A stretch of 35,444 bases of DNA from JALOOE01 sp964423545 (lineage in GTDB: Bacteria > Chloroflexota > Anaerolineae > CG2-30-64-16): contig CAYRFV010000017.1 of the NCBI GenBank assembly GCA_964423545.1, positions 1 through 35,444 on the forward strand, given 5' to 3'. The notes under the pieces were generated by a model. The model was not told the origin of the DNA. It was given only the letters and a program-made list of their open reading frames with translations, and made no database searches. Of the stretch, positions 1-7,275 are shown piece by piece. Both the position numbers and the translations under genes were made by a program. Position 1 is the stretch's first letter; each line of letters begins with the position of its first letter.

Positions 1-711
1 GATATCGCACACGATCTTCTCGCCGCGATATTCTCGCTCGCCGACCACCCTGCCCGACAGCGCAGACACCCGCTTCGCCGGCCCCAGGATGCCGGTCAGG
101 GTGTGCAGACAATAGACCGTCACATCATATTGCGGCCCGCCGCCCGGCTTCTTGAAGTACCAGGCCGGGTTGACATCGGTCAGGACGTCGGCGCCGGTGC
201 GGAACTCCTCGCGCATGTGATACTCGCCCACGCCGGCCGTCCCGGTGATGCACCAGGACAACCGGCCCAGCGCGCCCGCCAGGATCCTGGCGCGGATGCG
301 GCGATTGTGCGGGTGCAGCATCTGTCCGGGCGAGGCGACGATATGCACGCCCCGCTCCGCTGCGCGGGCCATCAGTTGGTCCGCCTCGGCCACGGTCGTG
401 GTCATCGTCTTGTTGAAGTGGAGATGTTTGCCGGCCTCCACCGCCGCCAGCCCCTGCTGGTAATGCAGACCAATCGGGGAGCAGATCGTCACGGCATCCA
501 CATGCGGGTCGGCCAGCAGCTCCTCGAAGGAAAGATAAGCCGCCGGCACGCCGTACTTTAGGCTGGCCGCCTCCGCGCGGCCCGGCGCTGGATCGCAGAC
601 GGCCACCACGCGCACCCGATCCTGCACATCGGGCAGCGTGAGATGCGACAGTGCGCCGCGCAGACCGATAGCCCCTGCCCCCACTACGCCCATGCCGACG
701 ATCTCCGCCAT
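1..711 (-). CDS. Gfo/Idh/MocA-family oxidoreductase, C-terminus beyond window
   Basis: This is a probable NAD(P)-dependent sugar or cyclitol oxidoreductase. The frame is open for 237 codons from the ATG at 711 to the left edge, so the 3' end is missing. The N-terminus starts MAEIVGMGVVGAGAIG, with the Rossmann GAGAIG at residues 11-16. It is followed by VCDP and DAVTICSPIGLHYQQGLAAV, the usual order of the family's nucleotide-binding domain. The conserved EKP motif after GKH reads NKT here, so the lysine is kept but its neighbours are not typical. An AAAGGAG ribosome binding site lies six bases before the ATG. The gene is divergent from the ABC operon at 901 and fits the sugar-catabolic content further right, although it is far from those genes. 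The substrate cannot be told from sequence. Confidence 0.88.
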   Translation of the reverse strand, partial: MAEIVGMGVVGAGAIGLRGALSHLTLPDVQDRVRVVAVCDPAPGRAEAASLKYGVPAAYLSFEELLADPHVDAVTICSPIGLHYQQGLAAVEAGKHLHFNKTMTTTVAEADQLMARAAERGVHIVASPGQMLHPHNRRIRARILAGALGRLSWCITGTAGVGEYHMREEFRTGADVLTDVNPAWYFKKPGGGPQYDVTVYCLHTLTGILGPAKRVSALSGRVVGEREYRGEKIVCDI

Positions 712-758
712 CCGACGCTCCTTTTCGCGATCTGTTTGCGGTTCACCGATCGAGAGAG

Positions 759-787
759 TTAATATCACACAACAAAGGAGAAGGCAA
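759..787 (-). promoter_or_regulatory. candidate promoter for the leftward oxidoreductase
   Basis: On the minus strand, TTGCCT (782-787) and TATTAA (759-764) are separated by 17 bases, about 50 bases before the ATG at 711. The -35 match is weak (3 of 6) and the -10 moderate (4 of 6), so this is only a plausible sigma-70-type site. Confidence 0.35.
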
Positions 788-838
788 GAGTTGCACGGGA
801 GCGCGATTCCGGCGGCCGCGGCCAACGCCTTCCCATTC

Positions 839-867
839 TTGGGATATCGCTTCGAGTGTGCTAAACT
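839..867 (+). promoter_or_regulatory. candidate promoter of the ABC export operon
   Basis: TTGGGA (839-844) and TAAACT (862-867) are separated by exactly 17 bases and lie 34 bases before the ATG at 901. Each hexamer matches 4 of 6 consensus bases. The -10 lies inside a palindrome at 858-873, which suggests repression at this promoter. Confidence 0.4.
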
Positions 868-873
868 TAGCAC
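858..873. promoter_or_regulatory. perfect 7+2+7 palindrome, candidate operator
   Basis: GTGCTAA-AC-TTAGCAC is a perfect inverted repeat overlapping the proposed -10 of the efflux operon. It has the size expected for a dimeric helix-turn-helix repressor site. No regulator gene is adjacent. The half-site recalls CIRCE (TTAGCACTC-N9-GAGTGCTAA), but the arms are in the opposite order and the spacer is 2 rather than 9 bases, so I do not call it CIRCE. Confidence 0.45.
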
Positions 874-900
874 ATATTTCGCCGAACCGAGAAGGAAGCC

Positions 901-2277
901 ATGTCGAAATCCGCACAGAATCTGCTTGTCCTGGCCGCCGCGGTCTGGTTGGCCGGATGCACTGCCCTCACGAGCGGCGCCACCTCGCGTCGGGGTGGCG
1001 CCGAGGAGCCCACCCCGACGCCCATCCCAACCGCGATCGTGCCGGTCAATCCCGTCTACACCGTGCAGCGCGGCGAAGTCGTCAAGGAGCTCCAGTTCAC
1101 CGGCCGGGTCTCTCCGACGAGCGAGAAGGAGCTTTTTTTCCGCACCAACGGCCGTATCCGGCGCATCGCCGTCAAAATGGATGACATGGTGAAGCAGGGG
1201 GACCTGCTGGCCGAGCTGGAGAACGACAACCTGGAGCGCGATCTGGCCGCGGCCAGGCTCAACTACGACCGCGCCAAGTCCAAGCTGGACGATTCGAAGC
1301 GTTCGCTCGATGCGCAGCGCGCCAAGGCCAAGCTCGGCATGGAGATCGCGCAGATCAATCTGGATCAGGCGCGCGCTCAGGATCTGACCCCGCGCAAGAC
1401 GCTGGCGGCCATCGACCTGGAGAAGGCGCAGCTCGCGCTCGCCAAGGCGCAGCAGGCCTATGATGGCATTGCCTGGCGGAATGACAAAGCGGCAACGGCT
1501 GAGGCCGCCAACCTGCAGCAGGCGACCCTCAACTATAACCAGGCAAAGGCCAACTACGACCTGGCCATGCAGTCGCTCGCCAACCAGCGGTTCCAGATTG
1601 CGATCCTGGAGAAGCAGGTTCAGCAGGCGCAGCTGGCCGTTGACGAGCTGAACAAAGAGGCCGATCCGCTGCTGGCAAACGACCTCGAAGTGGCCGGCCT
1701 CAACGTCAAGCGGCTGGAGGCCGCGCTCGCCGACGCGCAGATTCGTGCGCCATACGATGGCAAGGTGATGTCGATCTCGGCAACCGAGGGACGCGCCGCC
1801 ACCGCCTTCCAACCCGCCATGGTGCTCGGCGATCTCAGCAAGCTGGAGATCAAAGCCAATCTGAGCAGCACCGAGGTCGGCCAGATGGCCGTCGGCATGC
1901 CGGCCAAGCTCTCCCTCTCCTCGCGACCGAGCGAGAACTTCGACGGCTCAATCGCGCGCCTGCCTCCGACGACGATCCCAACCGGCGTCAACGCGGCGGA
2001 CGTCGATAAGGCCACGGTCGTCGGCATCACTGATCCGGCCCGCGCCGCCAAGCTGGAGTTGGGCGACCTGGTCAAGACGATCGTCACGGTCACCAAGAAA
2101 GAGGATGCGTTGTGGCTGCCGCCGCAAGCCATTCGCACCTTCGAAGGCCGCAAGTTCGTCGTCATCAAGGACGGGGCGGGCCAGCGCCGCGTGGATGTGA
2201 AGACCGGCATTGAGAGCGTGGATCGTGTCGAGATCATGGATGGTCTGACGGCCGGGCAGCAAGTTCTGGGACAGTAA
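901..2277 (+). CDS. Lipoprotein periplasmic-adaptor (membrane fusion) subunit of ABC exporter
   Basis: This 458-residue protein of the HlyD/MacA-like adaptor family would link an ABC permease to the outside of the cell. A hydrophobic signal ends in the lipobox LAGC with the lipidated Cys at residue 20. A Pro/Thr-rich linker (about 38-48) follows. A first half-lipoyl segment around residues 75-105 contains the typical GRIRRIAVKMDDMVKQGD. A long Ala/Gln/Leu-rich coiled-coil hairpin spans about 108-265, and the second half-lipoyl strand (IRAPYDGKV) is near 280. A beta-barrel and membrane-proximal region complete the protein. The start is supported by GAGAAGGAAG just upstream. It is first in a tight four-gene operon with only three bases before the permease gene. 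In a monoderm the coiled coil would reach into the wall rather than to a TolC partner. Confidence 0.9.
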   Translation: MSKSAQNLLVLAAAVWLAGCTALTSGATSRRGGAEEPTPTPIPTAIVPVNPVYTVQRGEVVKELQFTGRVSPTSEKELFFRTNGRIRRIAVKMDDMVKQGDLLAELENDNLERDLAAARLNYDRAKSKLDDSKRSLDAQRAKAKLGMEIAQINLDQARAQDLTPRKTLAAIDLEKAQLALAKAQQAYDGIAWRNDKAATAEAANLQQATLNYNQAKANYDLAMQSLANQRFQIAILEKQVQQAQLAVDELNKEADPLLANDLEVAGLNVKRLEAALADAQIRAPYDGKVMSISATEGRAATAFQPAMVLGDLSKLEIKANLSSTEVGQMAVGMPAKLSLSSRPSENFDGSIARLPPTTIPTGVNAADVDKATVVGITDPARAAKLELGDLVKTIVTVTKKEDALWLPPQAIRTFEGRKFVVIKDGAGQRRVDVKTGIESVDRVEIMDGLTAGQQVLGQ

Positions 2278-2280
2278 CGC

Positions 2281-5190
2281 GTGCGCATCCTCCTTCGCGC
2301 CTGGGCGATCCTTGTCGTCGCAGCCAAGCGCCTTGTCGCGCAGCGCAGCCTGGCGCTGGCCGTCATCCTGGGGCTGATCGTTGCGGTGGGACTGGCCGTG
2401 AGCCTGCCGCTCTACGCCGACGCGGTCAACTACCGGGTGCTGCAGGAGCAACTGGACGCCAAGCCCGGCACGGTGGCCATGGAGCGGCCACCCTTTGCCT
2501 TCATGCATATGTACATGGGCAGCCTGTCGACGCCGCTCGAATGGGCCGACACAGAACCGGTCGATGACTACTTCAAACATCGCGCGGTTGGCGACCTGGG
2601 CCTGCCCGAAAAGATCAGCGTCCGCTATTTTGCCACCGACAAGCTCGCCCTCTACAACAACGACCCGGCCGCCTATGGCGGCAACCAGAAACCGCTGGAG
2701 TGGATCAACCTCGGAACGGCCACCGACCTGGCGCCGCATATCCAACTGATCGAAGGCGCATTCCCCGGCCCGGCCACGCCCGCAGCCGACAGCACCCTCG
2801 ATGTGCTGGCCCACGAAGCGCTTGCCACCAAGGTGGGGCTGCAGACGGGGGAAACCTATGTCTTGCTCGATCGCAGCGGCGCGTTCGGCAAGGGCAGGGC
2901 GACCCAGATCCCGGTGCGTATCACGGGCATCTGGCGTGCGCTCGACGAGAACGACGAGTACTGGTTCTTCCGGTCCGACGCGTTCGCTGATGTGTTCCTG
3001 GTGCCCGAGGAAACCTTCCGGGACCGCATCAGCCTGTTCAACAAGGGCGAGATATACCTGGCCGTGTGGTACCAGGTGATGGACGGTTCGGCCGTCCATG
3101 CCGAGAGCGTCGACGGATTGGTGGCCAACATCCTGCGCGTCCAGCAGACGGCCGCCGGCCTGCTGCCCAACTTGCAGCTGAGCATCTCGCCGATGGAGGC
3201 GCTTCAGAAGTACCAGGAGTCCACCTCGTGGCTGTCGGTGGTGCTCTACGCGTTCAGCGTGCCGATCCTGGGCATGGTGATGGTCTTCGTCGGATTGGTG
3301 GCCGGCCTGGCTGCCGAACGCCAGCGCAACGAGACCGCGATCTTTCGCAGCCGCGGCGCGGCGATCAGCCAGGTGGTCGGCATCACCTTCAGCGAAGGAG
3401 TGATCCTGGGCGCGATCGCGCTGGCCGCCGGGCTGCTCCTCGGCGAACGGGTGGCCAGGATGATGGGGAGTGCGCGCGGATTCCTTGATTTCAGCGCACA
3501 GACCGACCTGCGCATCGGCCTGACCACCGGCGGCCTGCGCCTGGGCATGATCCTGCTGGGTGTGGCGCTGCTGACGCAGATGGCGCCGTCGTTCGCGAAC
3601 GCGCGGCACACCATCATCACCTACAAACAGGAGCGCGCGCGGGTGATGCGGCGGCCCTGGTGGCAGCGCGCCTGGCTCGATGTGCTGCTGTTGATCCCGG
3701 CCGCCTACGGGACCTATCTGCTCCGGCGGCAAGGCAGCGTCGTGGTGCCGGTCGTCGGCACGCAGCTGCCGCAGGATCCGTTCCAGAATCCGCTGCTCTT
3801 CCTGGTGCCGGCCCTGGGCATCTTCGCCCTGACGCTCCTGATGCTGCGCGTGCTGCCGCCGCTGATGTCGGCGTGCGCCTGGCTCATCAGTCACACGCGC
3901 AGCGTGGGCCTGCTGCTGACGGCCCGGCACCTGTCGCGCACCTACAGCGCCTATACTGCGCCGCTGATTCTGCTGGTGTTGACGCTCAGCCTGTCGGCTT
4001 ACACCGCGTCGCTGGCCGAGACGATGGACAACCACACTTACCAACAGCAGGCCTATGCCGTCGGCGCCGATCTGATGCTGGACGAGCTCGGCGCATCGAC
4101 GGGGGGGCTCGAAGGCTTCGGCGAGATGGGCGGCGGTTCAGCCAGCGCCAGCCAGCCATCCTCGATCCCCGAAGCTGAGTGGGAATTCCTGCCGGTCTCG
4201 GAACACCTGAAGATACCGGGCGTCCAGGCTGCTGCACGGGTGGGGCGCTACGATGCAACGATCGATGTCGGCGGCAAGGGGCAGAAGGCGCAGTTCATCG
4301 GCATCGATCGCGTCGATTTCGCGCAGATCGCCAATTGGCGGCGCGACTACGCTGCCGCGAGCCTCGGCGCGTTGATGAATTCCCTGGCAATCGTCCCCAA
4401 CGGCGTGCTCGTGCCCGAGGAGTTCCTCGGGCAGTACGCGCTGCGGGTCGGCGATCGGCTGCGCGTGACGCCCAAGGCCTCGGGGCACTCTGCGAACCTC
4501 GACATGCAGATTGTCGGCACGTTCTCTTTGTGGCCGACCTGGTATCCCGACCCGGCCAAGGGCCCGCTGATAGTCGGCAACCTGGACTACTTCTTCGATA
4601 AGCTGGGCCTGCAAGTTCCCTACGAAGTCTGGGTGAAACAGAAGCTCGGTGAGCCCACGCAACCGATCGTCGAGGGCGTGCGCGAGCTGGGCATGAAGGT
4701 GATCGACTTCGAGTCTGCGCCGCTGCGCATCGGCAAAGAGCTGAGCCGGCCCGAGCGCCAGGGGCTGTTCGGCTTCCTTTCGGTCGGCTTCGCCGCCGCA
4801 GCGCTGATGACGGTGCTGGGCTTTCTGCTCTATGCCTTCTTTTCGTTCCGGCGCCGCTTCATCGAGCTGGGCGTCCTGCGCGCCGTCGGCCTGTCGGTCA
4901 GCCAGATGACGGTGCTGCTGGCCTCCGAGCTGGCGGCGCTGCTCCTCACCGGGGTGGCTGCGGGCACGCTGCTGGGCGCGCTGGCGAGCGAACTGTTCAT
5001 CCCGTTCCTGCAGGTGGGCGCCGGCCCGGCCGCGCGCGTGCCGCCGTTCCAGGTGATCATCGCCTGGCCGACGATCCTGCGCATCTACGGGCTGATGGGT
5101 CTGCTGTTCCTGGGGACGCTGATCCTGCTGGCGGCGCTGCTGCTGCGCATGCGCATCTTCCAGGCTGTCAAAATGGGCGAGTCGGTATAG
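2281..5190 (+). CDS. Fused FtsX-family ABC transporter permease
   Basis: This is a 969-residue MacB/FtsX-type permease with two copies of the FtsX domain in one chain. One transmembrane helix near residues 20-40 precedes a large extracytoplasmic domain (about 45-315). Helices near 320-345, 365-390 and 415-435 form the first FtsX core, with the characteristic ERQRNETAIFRSRGA coupling loop. Further helices near 460-477, 500-520 and 555-580 follow. A second external domain (about 585-830) precedes a last FtsX core (about 840-965) with RRRFIELGVLRAVGLS as its coupling loop. Such permeases usually act as mechanotransmission exporters of lipids, peptides or drugs and do not form classical substrate channels. 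The start is a GTG three bases after the adaptor stop, with no strong ribosome binding site, which suggests translational coupling. The substrate is unknown. Confidence 0.9.
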   Translation: MRILLRAWAILVVAAKRLVAQRSLALAVILGLIVAVGLAVSLPLYADAVNYRVLQEQLDAKPGTVAMERPPFAFMHMYMGSLSTPLEWADTEPVDDYFKHRAVGDLGLPEKISVRYFATDKLALYNNDPAAYGGNQKPLEWINLGTATDLAPHIQLIEGAFPGPATPAADSTLDVLAHEALATKVGLQTGETYVLLDRSGAFGKGRATQIPVRITGIWRALDENDEYWFFRSDAFADVFLVPEETFRDRISLFNKGEIYLAVWYQVMDGSAVHAESVDGLVANILRVQQTAAGLLPNLQLSISPMEALQKYQESTSWLSVVLYAFSVPILGMVMVFVGLVAGLAAERQRNETAIFRSRGAAISQVVGITFSEGVILGAIALAAGLLLGERVARMMGSARGFLDFSAQTDLRIGLTTGGLRLGMILLGVALLTQMAPSFANARHTIITYKQERARVMRRPWWQRAWLDVLLLIPAAYGTYLLRRQGSVVVPVVGTQLPQDPFQNPLLFLVPALGIFALTLLMLRVLPPLMSACAWLISHTRSVGLLLTARHLSRTYSAYTAPLILLVLTLSLSAYTASLAETMDNHTYQQQAYAVGADLMLDELGASTGGLEGFGEMGGGSASASQPSSIPEAEWEFLPVSEHLKIPGVQAAARVGRYDATIDVGGKGQKAQFIGIDRVDFAQIANWRRDYAAASLGALMNSLAIVPNGVLVPEEFLGQYALRVGDRLRVTPKASGHSANLDMQIVGTFSLWPTWYPDPAKGPLIVGNLDYFFDKLGLQVPYEVWVKQKLGEPTQPIVEGVRELGMKVIDFESAPLRIGKELSRPERQGLFGFLSVGFAAAALMTVLGFLLYAFFSFRRRFIELGVLRAVGLSVSQMTVLLASELAALLLTGVAAGTLLGALASELFIPFLQVGAGPAARVPPFQVIIAWPTILRIYGLMGLLFLGTLILLAALLLRMRIFQAVKMGESV

Positions 5191-5200
5191 AAGGGTTCTC

Positions 5201-6247
5201 GTGGCTGAAAACGAATTCATCCTCTGCGAAAACCTGGTCAAGATCTACCGGGTGGCCAATCTGGAGCTAGTGGCGCTCCAGGGCCTCGATCTGATCGTCG
5301 AGCGGGGCGAAATGCTCGGCATCATCGGGCCGAGCGGCAGCGGCAAATCGACGCTGATGAACATCCTGGGCGGCCTCGACCGGCCCTCGGCGGGCCGCGT
5401 GCTCGTCGATGGCCGCGATCTGCGGAAGATCCCCGATGCGGCGCTCGACGGCTATCGCCGCACCACGGTCGGCTTCATCTGGCAGCAGAGCAGCCGCAAC
5501 CTGGTGCCGTATCTGACGGCCGAGGAGAACGTCACGCTGCCGATGACTTTCGCCGGCGCCACGCCGCGCGCCAAGGGCCAGCGCGCGAGGGAGCTCCTGG
5601 ATGCCGTCGGACTGTCGCAGCGCCGCCGCCACCGGCTGGCGCAGATGTCGGGCGGCGAGCAGCAGCGCGTCGCCATTGCGGTGGCGTTGGCCAACCGGCC
5701 CAAGCTGTTGCTGGGCGACGAGCCGACCGGCGAGATGGATACGGCGACCGCGCTGGCGATCTACGATCTGCTGCGCGAACTGAATCGGCGCTACGAGCTG
5801 ACCACCTGCATCGTGAGCCACGACCAGACGATCGCACGCCACGTCGACCGGGTGGTCGCCATTCGCGACGGCAAGACCTCGACCGAAACGATCCGCCAGA
5901 CGGTGGCAGGAAGCCAAGCCAGCGACGGCGCCGAAGAGGGCGCGCCGCAGCATATCTTCCATGAACTCGTGGTGCTCGATTCGGCCGGGCGGCTCCAGGT
6001 GCCGAAGGATTATCTGGAGAAATTTGCCATCCGCGGCCGTGCGGTGCTCGACGTGACGGAGGAAGGGATCCTGATCCGGCCGGCGCAGGTGACGCAGGAG
6101 AGCCAGACCGCCGCAGTCGCCACGGTCGCGACCGGCGCCGTGTCGGCGTCCGGCGGCCTGCGCAGGCGGCTGCTGGGGTCGGATGGCGTCTTCGGCCGGC
6201 TGGGCCGGCGCAGGGCGGCGGGCGAGGAGGGCGGCGATGGCCACTGA
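5201..6247 (+). CDS. ABC transporter ATPase with AbrB-like C-terminal extension
   Basis: This 348-residue ATPase is of the MacB/LolD class. It has Walker A GPSGSGKS at 43-50, the signature MSGGEQQR at 149-156, Walker B LLLGDEP at about 169-175, and the switch His207 in VSHD. The ATPase fold ends near residue 230, but the protein continues for about 120 residues. Residues 254-296 (ELVVLDSAGRLQVPKDYLEK through EEGILIRP) have the shape of a SpoVT/AbrB swapped-hairpin: a GR-x-x-x-PK strand-turn, then a helix, then a final EEGI-x-I-x-P strand. The last 50 residues are low-complexity Ala/Gly/Arg. The GTG start follows AAGGG by five bases. The gene lies ten bases after the permease and overlaps the second ATPase by 11 bases. 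The ATPase call is firm; the AbrB-like call is by eye. Confidence 0.9.
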   Translation: MAENEFILCENLVKIYRVANLELVALQGLDLIVERGEMLGIIGPSGSGKSTLMNILGGLDRPSAGRVLVDGRDLRKIPDAALDGYRRTTVGFIWQQSSRNLVPYLTAEENVTLPMTFAGATPRAKGQRARELLDAVGLSQRRRHRLAQMSGGEQQRVAIAVALANRPKLLLGDEPTGEMDTATALAIYDLLRELNRRYELTTCIVSHDQTIARHVDRVVAIRDGKTSTETIRQTVAGSQASDGAEEGAPQHIFHELVVLDSAGRLQVPKDYLEKFAIRGRAVLDVTEEGILIRPAQVTQESQTAAVATVATGAVSASGGLRRRLLGSDGVFGRLGRRRAAGEEGGDGH

Positions 6248-6950
6248 GAATCGTCCCGGCGATCGCCAGGATGCCCCCATCGTGCAGGCCATCGACGTGG
6301 TGCGCACCTACCGGCTGGGCGCGTCGAGCGTCTTCGCGCTGCGCGGGGTCAACCTGAGCGTGACGCCGGGCACCTTCGTGGCGCTCAAGGGGCGTTCGGG
6401 CAGCGGCAAGACGACCCTGCTCAACTGCATCGGCGGGCTGGACCGGCCCACATCGGGCGTCATCGAGATCTTCGGCCGGCCGCTGGACAAGATGAGCGAG
6501 AGCGAGCTCACGCGCTGGCGCCGCGAACACATCGGCTTCGTGTTCCAATCGTTCGCGCTCCTGCCCACCCTCTCGGCCTACGAGAACGTGGAGCTGATGC
6601 CGCGATTGGCCGGCAAGGGCCGCAAGGCGTGCCATCAGCAGGCCGATAGCTGCCTGGAGCTGGTGGGGCTGACCAAATGGAAGCATCACCGGCCGTTCGA
6701 GATGTCGGGCGGCCAGCAGCAGCGCGTGGCGATCGCGCGGGCGTTGGCGAACCACCCGGCGCTCATGCTGGCCGACGAGCCGACCGGCGAGCTGGACAGC
6801 ACGACGGCGCGCGAGATCCTGGGCCTCTTCCGCCGCATCGTGAAGGAGCAGGGCACGACGCTGCTGATGGCGACGCACGACCCCCTGGTCGACGAATACG
6901 CCGATCTGATCGTGCGGCTGCAGGATGGGCAGATCGTGGGCGAGGAATAG
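6237..6950 (+). CDS. ABC transporter ATPase (MacB/LolD type), second of the operon
   Basis: This 237-residue nucleotide-binding subunit has all standard motifs: Walker A GRSGSGKT at 52-59, the signature MSGGQQQR at 156-163, Walker B LMLADEP at 176-182, D-loop GELDS, and the H-loop His214. I chose the ATG at 6237 because GAGGAGG (6224-6230) stands six bases before it. The 18 upstream in-frame codons are read-through of the preceding gene. It overlaps the previous ATPase by 11 bases. Two distinct ATPases next to one fused two-core permease suggest an ATPase heterodimer in which this one is a plain subunit and the other carries the accessory domain. It is the last gene of the operon; a strong hairpin follows. 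Confidence 0.92.
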   Translation: MATENRPGDRQDAPIVQAIDVVRTYRLGASSVFALRGVNLSVTPGTFVALKGRSGSGKTTLLNCIGGLDRPTSGVIEIFGRPLDKMSESELTRWRREHIGFVFQSFALLPTLSAYENVELMPRLAGKGRKACHQQADSCLELVGLTKWKHHRPFEMSGGQQQRVAIARALANHPALMLADEPTGELDSTTAREILGLFRRIVKEQGTTLLMATHDPLVDEYADLIVRLQDGQIVGEE

Positions 6951-6955
6951 GCAAC

Positions 6956-6992
6956 GCGCCGGGGTGGCCCGTCACCGTACCCACCCCGGCGC
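6956..6992 (+). terminator. 12-bp perfect stem hairpin, likely terminator of the ABC operon
   Basis: GCGCCGGGGTGG at 6956-6967 and its exact reverse complement at 6981-6992 flank a 13-base loop, starting six bases after the stop at 6950. There is no clear T-run after it, so it may act as a non-canonical terminator or as an mRNA 3'-end stabiliser. Confidence 0.55.
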
Positions 6993-7139
6993 CAATCCCC
7001 TTGTCCGATGCGTCCTCGCTCCCGCGCTCGCCGGGTGGGCCGTCCGTTCCAGCCCGACCCGTGCGGCCGCACGCATCCTGTCTTCACCGTCTCGACTATC
7101 CACACGCATCCATCCGCGCGACCTGGGCCGAAAAACAGA

Positions 7140-7168
7140 TTGACAATCGCTTTCCATAGTTGTAGAAT
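7140..7168 (+). promoter_or_regulatory. near-consensus sigma-70-type promoter
   Basis: TTGACA (7140-7145) and TAGAAT (7163-7168) are separated by exactly 17 bases, matching 6/6 and 5/6 of consensus. The surrounding sequence is AT-richer than the rest of the window. Transcription would start near 7175, giving a leader of about 100 bases for the secreted Kelch protein at 7276. Confidence 0.75.
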
Positions 7169-7275
7169 AGTCCTCAAGATGTTTTCTCCCTGCGAGCTAT
7201 GACCCGGCTGCCAGGTGGCCGTCGCCTATCCGCCGCGACCACCGGCCGCCGTCGGGTGCCGCCAGGAGGGGTGCC

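Larger units (their letters stand above)
6951..7275. other. intergenic region, 325 bases
   Basis: It holds the hairpin at 6956-6992, a 14-bp perfect palindrome (CGTGCGGCCGCACG, 7060-7073) of unknown meaning, and the promoter at 7140-7168. An mRNA leader of about 100 bases then runs to the Kelch-protein start. I see no convincing gene here. Confidence 0.6.

Noticed and set aside
858..873. CIRCE element for HrcA
   Set aside because: Arms are in reverse order relative to CIRCE, the spacer is 2 instead of 9 bases, and no chaperone gene follows.
1948..4044. 698-codon open frame on the minus strand
   Set aside because: It lies opposite the adaptor and permease genes, is dominated by Gln/His/Arg/Asp as expected of an antisense frame in GC-rich DNA, and shows no domain.
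7060..7073. 14-bp palindrome CGTGCGGCCGCACG as an operator
   Set aside because: It lies about 70 bases upstream of the promoter and is purely GC-rich. It is kept only as a note within the intergenic entry.
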